A DNA stretch of 12,395 nucleotides, taken from assembly GCA_964610045.1 (NCBI GenBank), contig CAZSUN010000110.1, forward strand, positions 1 to 12,395, given 5' to 3'. Numbering within the stretch: the first letter of the stretch is position 1; the number at the start of each line of letters is the position of its first letter. The notes beneath the pieces were generated by a model. That model was given only the letters and a program-made list of their open reading frames with translations. It was not told the DNA's origin and did not search any database. Made by a program: the position numbers and the translations under genes. The stretch comes from JACCYX01 sp964610045 (GTDB lineage: Bacteria; Chloroflexota; Chloroflexia; Thermomicrobiales; UBA6265). Positions 1-6,362 of this stretch are shown here, one piece after another.

Positions 1-444
1 GCGGCCGACGACAGCTCGGATGACGGTGCCGCCGATGGGGCCGACAGCGGCGATGCCGATGCCTACGCGGCCGATGCCCAGGCCCTGGTCGACTCGTGGG
101 CGATGGGAATCGAGCGCTGGAACCAGCTCGATCCGATCGAGAACTACGCCGACTTCGCCGAATCCGAGACCCAGGAGGCCATGGCCATCGTCGCCCTCTG
201 GGCCGGCGCGCCGGACGCCGTCGCTGCGCTCACGGCGCCGGACGGGTACGAGGACGCCCAGGCGGCCCTCGAAGACCTCGCCCAGGGGTACGCGGATATC
301 GCGAGCGACGTGAACGCCTGGGTCCAAAGCGACATCGACTCCGATGAGGAAGCAGCGATTGAGGCCGAGATCGCGGACGGGATCGACGCCCTGGCTGACC
401 TCGGCGATGCGTGGGACACCGCCCTCGCCGAGGTCGGAGCCTAG
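1..444 (+). CDS. C-terminal part of an acidic protein of unknown function (5' end outside window)
   Basis: The frame is open from the first base to the TAG at 442-444, giving the last 147 residues of a longer protein. An internal ATG at 103 exists, but the upstream codons read as a natural low-complexity Asp/Ala/Gly/Ser linker, so I treat the gene as truncated by the window edge. After the linker (about residues 1-30) comes a roughly 115-residue Ala/Glu/Asp-rich region that looks all-helical, with a WNQLDPIENYADF segment and repeated helix-like stretches. There are almost no basic residues. I do not recognise a family. An acidic, disordered linker before a helical tail would suit an exported or cell-surface protein, but the N-terminus needed to test this is missing. 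A hairpin follows at 481-524. Confidence 0.6.
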   Translation, partial: AADDSSDDGAADGADSGDADAYAADAQALVDSWAMGIERWNQLDPIENYADFAESETQEAMAIVALWAGAPDAVAALTAPDGYEDAQAALEDLAQGYADIASDVNAWVQSDIDSDEEAAIEAEIADGIDALADLGDAWDTALAEVGA

Positions 445-480
445 CGTACTGACGGGGGAACCCGGATCAATCGAACCCTG

Positions 481-524
481 AACGCGAACGGCGCTGTCCC
501 GGTTGGGGCGGCGCCGTTCGCGTT
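481..524 (+). terminator. Perfect 14-bp inverted repeat, possible terminator
   Basis: The arms AACGCGAACGGCGC (481-494) and GCGCCGTTCGCGTT (511-524) are exactly complementary around a 16-nt loop. The structure starts 37 nt after the stop of the partial gene and ends 33 nt before the acetyltransferase start, so it is well placed to end the upstream transcript. No T-tract follows, so it is not a textbook intrinsic terminator. It could instead be a stabilising or attenuating structure. Confidence 0.5.
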
Positions 525-556
525 GGCGCCGCCAGCCGATTGAGGAGATGCGACTC

Positions 557-1132
557 GTGAACCTGACGATACACCCATTGACACCACAGAACTGGCCGGC
601 GCTGGAAGACCTGTTCGGGAAATCCGGTGCCTGCAACGGGTGCTGGTGCATGTGGCCGCGGATCGGACCGGCCTACTACCGGCGGCCGCACGACGAAAAC
701 CGGGACGAACTGCACCGGATGGCGGCCAATGACCGATCGCCGGGCCTCCTGGCCTTCGACGGCGAGGTGTGCGTGGGCTGGTGCCAGGTGGCGCCACGGT
801 CCGACTTCCCCTGGATCGAGCGGCGCTCGCTGTACGGCCCGGTGGATGACCAGCCGGCCTGGGCGATCGCGTGCTTTTTCGTCCGGCGTTCGCATCGAGG
901 CCAGGGGGTGCAGGATGCGCTGATTGCGGGCGCGATCGCGTATGCGTGCGAGGCGGGCGCCACGATCCTCGAGGCATATCCGGTCGATACCAGCATCGAG
1001 GGCCACACGCGCAACACCTTCCAGGGCATTGCCAAAACCTTCGGCCGTCACGGTTTCCGCGAGGTATTGCGACGGAAACCGGATCGACCGGTGATGCGCC
1101 TGGGTCTGGCTCAACCCCCTCAGGCGGTGTAA
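557..1132 (+). CDS. GNAT-family N-acetyltransferase
   Basis: The 191-residue protein has the size and layout of a single-domain acetyl-CoA-dependent N-acetyltransferase; the acceptor is unknown. The core is the acetyl-CoA-binding segment at about residues 104-130: a hydrophobic strand ending CFFV, then RRSHRGQG and a helix rich in Ala/Ile. A Cys/Trp-rich N-terminal motif, CNGCWCMWPR (residues 26-35), recalls a GNAT subgroup with a CCWC-like signature. The GTG at 557 is chosen because GAGGAG (542-547) lies nine bases before it. The ATG at 548 directly abuts that site and is less likely, as is the TTG at 503, which lies inside the upstream hairpin. The 3' end overlaps the end of the convergent M81 gene by 13 bp. 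Confidence 0.8.
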   Translation: MNLTIHPLTPQNWPALEDLFGKSGACNGCWCMWPRIGPAYYRRPHDENRDELHRMAANDRSPGLLAFDGEVCVGWCQVAPRSDFPWIERRSLYGPVDDQPAWAIACFFVRRSHRGQGVQDALIAGAIAYACEAGATILEAYPVDTSIEGHTRNTFQGIAKTFGRHGFREVLRRKPDRPVMRLGLAQPPQAV

Positions 1133-2607
1133 ACCTCGACGCCATCCGGCAGGGGATCGAGCGGCCAGATCGGGCGGGTGATCCGCTGGTACGGAAGATT
1201 CCAGAGATTGCTGGTGGTGAAGCCAGGCGTGTCGGTCCGGATGATCGTGCCAGCGAGGTGCTGGAAGCCGCCCCGGAAGTGCTGGTGCGACTTGAGAGCC
1301 ACCACGCGCATCCGGGTGACGTCGATGCCGTGGAGCAGGAAGAGTTCGGCGTCGAGCGTCTGGGCGCGGTGCGAGCCGACGATGACTTCGACGTTGCCAA
1401 TCGTGAGCCGCGCCATCCAGCCGAGATCGACCAGGCTTCCCGCACCCATCGGATTGGTCAGGATGAAGCGGCCATCGGTGAGCACCCTGACGTAGGCGTC
1501 GGTTTCGATCGGCGCGCCATGCAGGTCGTCGGTGAAGCCGCCGAGGCGGACACGGATCGTGGCGCCGCACCCGGCGGCATGGGCCTGGGCCGCGGTATCC
1601 GGATCCCAAACGAAGCCGAAGCAGGTGTCTGGCTCGTTGGCGGCGAGCAAGGCGCGCAGGAGGTGGGTGCCGCTGCCGGGCGCTCCCCCACCGGGGTTGT
1701 CCGACACCTCGGCGACGATCACGGGCAACGCCTCAGCGGCGAGGGCCTGGACGATCGCCTCATCCGCGCCGGGCAGGGTCTGGCGAAAATCCTCCAGGGT
1801 CTTCAGTATGAGGGCAACGACATCGTCCGCCACCCGTTGCGCCAACCCGGGATCGTTGTCGGTCGTGACCAGAACCGAGGTGCGGATCACCGGGACATCG
1901 GTATGCGGGAAGCCGTGGGTGAAGTTGCAGTCGATCACGCCCGGGGTGGCTTCCCACTGCGTGCAGCGCTCGTTGATGACGGTGGCGGGACCGGTGAAGG
2001 TGGTCGAGGGCGGAATCGTCACCGGCAGCAGGACGAGGTGCTTCAGCGGATGGACCTCGCCGCGCACGATCTTCACCGCCATCTCCAGCGCCTCGGCGCC
2101 CATCTCGTACGTGTCGATGTGGGGGTACTGGTGGCAGTAGAAGAGGGTATTGGCGTTCTGGATCATCGCTTCGGTGGTGTTGCCGTGAAGATCGAGCGAG
2201 ACGACCACCGGGATGTCCGGGCCGACGGCATCCCGCAGTTCGCCGAGGAAGGCGCCCTCAATGTCGTCGATGTCGTCGGCGCTGCCTGCGCCGTGGAGGG
2301 CAAGCACGATGGCATCGAGTGGTCCTGCCGCGAGGATGCGGCCGATAAGGTCGTCGCGGATGGCCTCGTAGGCGGCGCGGGAAATGGTGGCCGACGGCTG
2401 GGTGGTGGTCGCCAGGGTGGGAACCAGGTCGACCCCGAGCCGCTCCCCGGCGTCGATCATGCCACCGAGGTCGTTCCGCACGCCCCGGTTGCGGGCAATG
2501 ACCTGGTCGCCCTCATCCCACTTGCGCCGCTGGAAATCCGCGAGTTCAGTGAAGCCGGGGCAGAAGGTGTTGGTTTCGTGGGCGAATTCGCCGATGGCGA
2601 TGCGCAT
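1120..2607 (-). CDS. M81-family metallopeptidase (MlrC / microcystinase C-like)
   Basis: The 495-residue protein matches the M81/MlrC family in length and two-part layout (N-terminal DUF1485-type domain, C-terminal MlrC_C domain). Visible signatures are GEFAHETNTF at the extreme N-terminus (6-15), LALHGA (102-107), SLDLHGN (137-143, with Asp139 and His141 as likely metal ligands), H163 in YPHIDTYEMG, and in the C-terminal half DNPGGGAPG (303-311) and ALKSHQHFRGGF (437-448). MlrC opens linearised cyanotoxin peptides, but most family members in soil and hot-spring bacteria act on unknown small amides or peptides, so a microcystin role should not be assumed. The ATG at 2607 is chosen over the longer frame because GGAG lies 7 nt upstream and the family N-terminus starts exactly there; the upstream in-frame codons run through a repeat. 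No signal peptide is seen, so it is probably cytoplasmic. It is divergent from the sugar-acid dehydratase gene. Confidence 0.9.
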   Translation of the reverse strand: MRIAIGEFAHETNTFCPGFTELADFQRRKWDEGDQVIARNRGVRNDLGGMIDAGERLGVDLVPTLATTTQPSATISRAAYEAIRDDLIGRILAAGPLDAIVLALHGAGSADDIDDIEGAFLGELRDAVGPDIPVVVSLDLHGNTTEAMIQNANTLFYCHQYPHIDTYEMGAEALEMAVKIVRGEVHPLKHLVLLPVTIPPSTTFTGPATVINERCTQWEATPGVIDCNFTHGFPHTDVPVIRTSVLVTTDNDPGLAQRVADDVVALILKTLEDFRQTLPGADEAIVQALAAEALPVIVAEVSDNPGGGAPGSGTHLLRALLAANEPDTCFGFVWDPDTAAQAHAAGCGATIRVRLGGFTDDLHGAPIETDAYVRVLTDGRFILTNPMGAGSLVDLGWMARLTIGNVEVIVGSHRAQTLDAELFLLHGIDVTRMRVVALKSHQHFRGGFQHLAGTIIRTDTPGFTTSNLWNLPYQRITRPIWPLDPLPDGVEVYTA

Positions 2608-2720
2608 GCGGTGCTCCAATGGGTGGTGGTGGCCGGTGCTCGGGTCCGATCGCGGACCGGGATCGTTGTCGCATGGTTCGGGGCAATCAGCAATCGCCCA
2701 GAGGAACGATCGCACCCTGC

Positions 2721-2795
2721 TGTCGTTCCGAGCTTGCGAGGAATCCTGACCCATCGCCCCATGTCCAGATTCCTCGGCTTCGCCTCGGAATGACA
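2721..2795. repeat. Inverted pair of REP-like units (REPIN-like), TGTC-headed family
   Basis: Unit A (2721-2750, +) begins TGTCGTTCCGAG and ends GAGGAATCCTGAC. Unit B (2763-2795) read on the minus strand begins TGTCATTCCGAG and ends GAGGAATCTGGAC. They face each other across 12 nt. Each folds on itself: outer stem TTCC/GGAA, an opposed GA/GA tandem mismatch, then an inner hairpin (GC-TT-GC in A, GGC-GAA-GCC in B). Unit B contains GCGAAGC, a sequence known as an unusually stable DNA mini-hairpin. The pair occupies the gap between the divergent M81 and dehydratase genes. Its head (TGTC) differs from the GTAG head of the repeats near the RAYT, so it is probably served by a different transposase or is a relic. 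Confidence 0.75.
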
Positions 2796-2846
2796 ACGTG
2801 AGCATGAGGGCGAATTGACGGTCGGCAGATTCGGGCGGATGATCCC

Positions 2847-2858
2847 GGCACCTGTGCC
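2847..2858. promoter_or_regulatory. Short palindrome GGCAC-CT-GTGCC, possible operator
   Basis: A 5-bp perfect inverted repeat with a 2-nt centre lies 25 nt upstream of the dehydratase start codon. The position would suit a repressor site. There is only one copy and no regulator gene next to it, so this is weak. Confidence 0.25.
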
Positions 2859-2882
2859 ATTCGCGATCGACCGGGAGCGACC

Positions 2883-4049
2883 ATGAAGATCACCGATGTC
2901 AAGACGTTCGTCGTTTACGTGCCCGAGCGGGGTCGGAACTTCACCTTCGTCAAGGTCTACACCGATGAAGGCCTGACCGGGCTCGGCGAGGCCGGGGTGA
3001 CCTGGAAGGAAGCAGCGATCCAGGGCCTGATCGATTCGTGGGCGCCGAACCTGATCGGCATGGACCCGTCCCGCATCGAGCATATCTGGCAGACGCTCTG
3101 GCGGGGTCAGTTCTTCCGGGGCGGGCACGTCCACGCGGCGGCCGTCGCGGCGATCGACATCGCGCTGTGGGATCTGCGCGGCAAGGTGCTCGGCGTGCCG
3201 GTCTACGACCTGCTCGGCGGCAAGACGCGGGACTACGCCCGCTGCTACTGCCACGTCCAGCAACGCGGGCACGGTGATGACGGCATCCAGGCGATGGTCG
3301 ATGTCGCGAAGGAGCGTGTCGCCGAAGGGTGGCAGTTCGTCCGGTTCGGCGCGGGCGAAGGCAGCGGCAAGGAGCGCGACGGCATCTACGAGCAGGCGAA
3401 GGCGCTGAAGTGGACGGTGGAGGCATTCGCCGCCCTCCGCGATGCGCTCGGGGACGAGATCGAGATAGCGGTCGATTTCCACCAGCGGACGACGCCGACC
3501 TACGCGATCCAGATGGCGAAGGCGCTGGAACCGATGCGGCCCTACTTCATCGAGGATCCGTTGCGGGCGGAAAACGCCTCCGAGTTCAAGTACCTGCGCC
3601 AGCACATCGCCGCCCCGATCGCCACCGGCGAGCAACTCTCGTCGAAGTGGGACTGGCAGGTACTGATCGAGCAGGACTTGATGGATTACTGCCGGATCGA
3701 CCTGTGCATCAGCGGCGGCCTGACCGAGGCGAAGAAGGTCGCCGGCTGGTGCGAGACCCACTACATCGAGCAAGCGCCACACAACCCGCTCGGACCGGTG
3801 TCGACGGCGGCCTGCCTCCACTTCGATCTCTCGACGCCGCTGTTCGCGGTGCAGGAGCTGGTCTGGCGGCCGGACGTGATCCCGAACATCGTCTCCACCG
3901 ACATGCGGCTGGAAGGCGGCAACCTGTACTGCGGCGATTCGCCGGGTCTCGGCGTGGAACTGAACGAGGAAGCCGCCCTGGCCAGCCCGTTCCAGCCAGG
4001 CGGCTGGCAGTTGCTGCAACGGGAAGATGGCTCGGTCAGCGACTGGTAG
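2883..4049 (+). CDS. Enolase-superfamily sugar-acid dehydratase (galactonate dehydratase-like)
   Basis: The 388-residue protein is a mandelate racemase/muconate lactonising enzyme-type member that should dehydrate an acid sugar by Mg-assisted proton abstraction. It has an N-terminal capping domain (about 1-115, with AAVAAIDIALWDLRGK at 87-101) and a barrel domain. Metal ligands are readable as Asp198 in VDFH, Glu224 in FIEDP and Glu250 in ATGEQ. Catalytic histidines are His200 next to Asp198 and His300 in APHNPLGPVSTAACLHF. The DFH and APHxPLGP motifs match D-galactonate dehydratase (DgoD) and its mannonate dehydratase relatives, so the substrate is probably an aldonic acid but cannot be fixed from sequence alone. 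The start ATG has GGAG 5 nt upstream. The gene stands alone, without the usual KDPGal aldolase or kinase, and is divergent from the M81 gene. No signal peptide is seen. Confidence 0.88.
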   Translation: MKITDVKTFVVYVPERGRNFTFVKVYTDEGLTGLGEAGVTWKEAAIQGLIDSWAPNLIGMDPSRIEHIWQTLWRGQFFRGGHVHAAAVAAIDIALWDLRGKVLGVPVYDLLGGKTRDYARCYCHVQQRGHGDDGIQAMVDVAKERVAEGWQFVRFGAGEGSGKERDGIYEQAKALKWTVEAFAALRDALGDEIEIAVDFHQRTTPTYAIQMAKALEPMRPYFIEDPLRAENASEFKYLRQHIAAPIATGEQLSSKWDWQVLIEQDLMDYCRIDLCISGGLTEAKKVAGWCETHYIEQAPHNPLGPVSTAACLHFDLSTPLFAVQELVWRPDVIPNIVSTDMRLEGGNLYCGDSPGLGVELNEEAALASPFQPGGWQLLQREDGSVSDW

Positions 4050-4164
4050 CGAGATGAGAAAAGAGAAAACAGGAGGCGGCTGGCGGGGCAATTCTTGTAT
4101 GGAGACAACATGCTTTGCCTGGGTGTGCGAACTGACCTGCATTTGCACATTTGCTCCAGAATCC

Positions 4165-4198
4165 GCGGCGTGACGGGGATTTTGTCGGTTCACGCTGC
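4165..4198 (+). terminator. Hairpin downstream of the dehydratase gene, possible terminator
   Basis: GCGGCGTGA (4165-4173) pairs with TCACGCTGC (4190-4198) through nine pairs including one G-T, around a 16-nt loop that contains TTTT. It lies 116 nt after the dehydratase stop. There is no T-tract after the stem, so assignment as a terminator is tentative. Confidence 0.3.
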
Positions 4199-4594
4199 CC
4201 CGCAGTTGCTCGCCACGAACCTGCATTTTCTGCATGTGTTCGGACATTGGCGAACGGGCAGAACCTTCGGGTGTGCGTTGCCTTGATCACATGAACGCCG
4301 GAAACGCGGGAATATGGGCCAGGGAGCGATGACGTGACCTGACGCGGCTCGGGCGACTGGATGTTGGGGCGGACAACCGCCCGTACGAAGGTTGGGCAGG
4401 CCGCGAGGCATCCCGACGAGGCAATGCGACGTTTCACGCGGATCGGGCATGACCTCTTTGCAGCGGTGCCGGAAGAACGGGCGACCGGGAGTGTGTAGGC
4501 GATCGGATCGTGGCCAGGTGGATTCGCTCCCGGCGCATTCGTCCCTGTGGATGACGGATCCTGTCCGCATCGGAGGTGCGAGGCGCGGGCGAGT

Positions 4595-4621
4595 TGTCGG
4601 AATCGGGGATCGCCGTTCGTT
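4595..4621 (+). promoter_or_regulatory. Candidate ECF42-type promoter for the DGPF/sigma operon
   Basis: TGTCGG (4595-4600) is followed after 17 nt by CGTT (4618-4621), about 55 nt before the first start codon of the operon. The known ECF42 recognition motif, as I recall it, has TGTCGA in the -35 region and CG(A/T)C in the -10 region, so the match is 5/6 plus 3/4. ECF42 factors commonly drive their own DGPF partner gene, which makes the position meaningful. In GC-rich DNA such a near match can arise by chance. Confidence 0.35.
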
Positions 4622-4676
4622 GTTTGGGTGAGCGGTCGCCAATGGGGCGGACCCGAACCACAGGAGATGTTCCGAG

Positions 4677-5018
4677 ATGCAGTACCTGGTTTCCGTCATT
4701 TCAGACGGCACCGAGCAGGACGACCCGTCGGTGATGACCGCCATCGATGCGTTCAACGACCGGCTCCGGGCCGAGGGCAACTGGGTGTACGCCAACGGGC
4801 TCGCGGCACCCGACACGGCCACCGTCATCGACAACCGGGGCGACCAGCCGGTGATCACCGACGGGCCGTTCCTGGAGTCGAAGGAGCATATCGCCGGTTT
4901 CTGGATCATCGAGGCGGCCGACCTCGACGTGGCACTCACGCTCGCGGCGGCTGGGTCGAAGGCCTGCGACCGGAGGGTCGAGGTGCGGCCGTTCCACGCG
5001 TTCGAAGGGGACGCGTGA
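4677..5018 (+). CDS. DGPF-domain (YCII-related) protein, ECF42 partner
   Basis: The 113-residue protein starts MQYLVSVISDG and carries the family signature DGPFLESKEHIAGFWIIEAADLD around residues 62-84, including the eponymous DGPF (62-65). The family adopts a ferredoxin-like dimeric fold related to YciI; its biochemical role is unknown, and His/Asp residues seen in enzymatic YciI proteins are only partly present. Genes of this family are the standard neighbours of ECF42 sigma factors, as here. AGGAG lies 10 nt upstream of the ATG, slightly far but acceptable. The stop codon overlaps the start of the sigma gene by four bases (GTGA), which implies translational coupling. It is predicted to be cytoplasmic. 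Confidence 0.9.
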   Translation: MQYLVSVISDGTEQDDPSVMTAIDAFNDRLRAEGNWVYANGLAAPDTATVIDNRGDQPVITDGPFLESKEHIAGFWIIEAADLDVALTLAAAGSKACDRRVEVRPFHAFEGDA

Positions 5019-6259
5019 GCGACGTCCAGTCCGCCATCACCCGCGCGCACCGCGATGAGTGGGCGCGGGTGGTTGCCGCCCTGACCCGGCGTTTCGGCGA
5101 CCTCGACATTGCCGAGGACGCCGCCGCCGAGGCGTTCGTGGTGGCTGTGGAACGATGGCCGGCCGATGGCGTTCCTCCCAATCCGGGCGCCTGGTTGACA
5201 ACCACCGCCACCCGCAAGGCCATCGACCGGCTCCGGCGCGAGAACAAGCGCGTCGACAAGTACACGGCGGCGTTCATGGATTTCGACCACGACCTGTCCG
5301 AGCCGGAAGAAGGCATCGACGACGACCGGCTCCGGCTGATGTTCACCTGCTGTCACCCTGCCCTCGCGATGGAAAGCCGGGTGGCGCTGACGCTGCGCAT
5401 GGTCGGTGGCCTGACGGTGCCCGAGATCGCCCGGGCCTTCCTGGTGCAGGAATCCGCGATGGGACAGCGAATCACCCGGGCGAAGGCCAAAATCAGGGCG
5501 GCTCGCATCCCGTATCGGGTACCGTCCACGGACGACCTGCCGGCGCGCATCTCCGGCGTCCTCGCCGTGCTCTTCCTCGTCTTCAACGAGGGCTACCTGC
5601 CAACCGGTCCGGATTCGGATCCGATTCGCGCCGACCTGACCGCCGAGGCGATCCGGCTGACGCGGTTGATCCGCGCCCTGATGCCGCAGGACGGCGAGGT
5701 GGCCGGGTTGCTGGCGCTGATGTTGCTCACGGAGGCGCGCCGGCCGGCCAGGGTGTCGGAGGACGGCGAACTGGTCACCCTCGCCGAGCAGGACCGGACC
5801 GGCTGGAACGCGGACCTGATCGCCGAGGGCCACGGGTTGGTGCGCGAGCGCCTGGCGAGCGGGGAAGCGCCCGGCCGCTACCAGATTCTCGCCGCGATCA
5901 ACGCCGTGCACACGTCCGCCCGCGAGGCGAGCGAGACCGACTGGTGGCAGGTGGTCGCCCTCTACGACCAGCTCGTCCGCCTCGATCCCTCACCGATCGT
6001 CGCCCTCAACCGGGCCATCGCGGTCGGCGAACTCGACGGCCCGCAGGTCGCACTGGCGATCGTCGATCCGCTGGGGAACAGGTTGGACAGCTATCACGCC
6101 TTCCACGCTACCCGGGCCGACCTGCTGCGCCGGCTGGGCCGCACCAACGAGGCGCGTGCGGCATACGACCGCGCCATCGCGCTGGCCGGCAACACCGCCG
6201 AATCCGCCTACTTGGCTCGACGCCGTGCCGGGTTGGGGACGCGCCAGACGAGTTCCTGA
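5015..6259 (+). CDS. ECF RNA polymerase sigma factor, ECF42 group, with C-terminal TPR-like extension
   Basis: The 414-residue protein is about twice the length of an ordinary ECF sigma factor. Region sigma-2 spans about residues 10-80 (DIAEDAAAEAFVVAVERWP, then NPGAWLTTTATRKAIDRLRR). Region sigma-4 spans about 105-165, with the hallmark FTCCHPAL (110-117) and the helix-turn-helix segment LTVPEIARAFLVQESAMGQR. After the linker come LFLVFNEGY (186-194) and a long helical tail to 414 with TPR-like segments (for example ATRADLLRRLGRTNEARAAYDRAI near the end), the hallmark of ECF42. No anti-sigma gene is present; in this group the tail and the DGPF partner are thought to matter for control. The GTG at 5015 fits the domain start and overlaps the DGPF stop; longer upstream reading in this frame has no family similarity. 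A shared hairpin follows. Confidence 0.93.
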   Translation: MSDVQSAITRAHRDEWARVVAALTRRFGDLDIAEDAAAEAFVVAVERWPADGVPPNPGAWLTTTATRKAIDRLRRENKRVDKYTAAFMDFDHDLSEPEEGIDDDRLRLMFTCCHPALAMESRVALTLRMVGGLTVPEIARAFLVQESAMGQRITRAKAKIRAARIPYRVPSTDDLPARISGVLAVLFLVFNEGYLPTGPDSDPIRADLTAEAIRLTRLIRALMPQDGEVAGLLALMLLTEARRPARVSEDGELVTLAEQDRTGWNADLIAEGHGLVRERLASGEAPGRYQILAAINAVHTSAREASETDWWQVVALYDQLVRLDPSPIVALNRAIAVGELDGPQVALAIVDPLGNRLDSYHAFHATRADLLRRLGRTNEARAAYDRAIALAGNTAESAYLARRRAGLGTRQTSS

Positions 6260-6303
6260 TAGGGTCCCGGCCCGACGATCGATCCAATCCGGCTGGACCA
6301 CAA

Positions 6304-6346
6304 CGAGAAGAGGCGGGCCAGTCGCGGCCCACCTGCTCTTTTCTCG
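6304..6346. terminator. Bidirectional hairpin between convergent sigma factor and M13 peptidase genes
   Basis: The left arm at 6304-6319 (CGAGAAGAGGCGGGCC) pairs with the right arm at 6326-6346 through CGAGAA/TTCTCG, GAG/CTC and AGGCGGGCC/GGCCCACCT, with one mismatch and small bulges, around a 6-nt loop. It lies 44 nt after the sigma gene's stop and 16 nt beyond the M13 gene's stop on the other strand. The right arm includes TTTT, giving a weak T-run on the plus strand. The position strongly suggests a terminator used from both sides. Confidence 0.65.
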
Positions 6347-6362
6347 TCCGCGCGTTCCCGGC

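Larger units (their letters stand above)
4050..4676. other. 627-bp region without a convincing gene
   Basis: I see no coding frame with family resemblance, no tRNA cloverleaf and no REP unit. Short frames on both strands have erratic composition (runs of Cys, Ser and Arg) and no ribosome sites. The first third (about 4050-4320) is noticeably richer in A/T than the neighbours. Two hairpins stand out: 4165-4198 and GGGCGG-ACAA-CCGCCC at 4367-4382. The last 80 bases probably carry the promoter of the DGPF/sigma operon. The region could be the relic of a lost gene or contain an untranslated RNA, but nothing in it supports either claim directly. Confidence 0.5.

Noticed and set aside
871..2793. 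Very long open frame (640 codons) on the plus strand opposite the M81 gene
   Set aside because: It is the antisense shadow of a GC-rich gene: composition is dominated by Gly, Arg, Val and Asp with no family motif, while the minus-strand frame has clear M81 signatures.
4165..4198. tRNA-like GGTTCACGC segment
   Set aside because: The flanking bases do not form acceptor, D or anticodon arms; only a single hairpin can be drawn.
4036..4437. 133-codon minus-strand frame in the gene-poor region
   Set aside because: It overlaps the end of the dehydratase gene, has irregular Cys/Ser/Arg-rich composition and no ribosome site or family resemblance.
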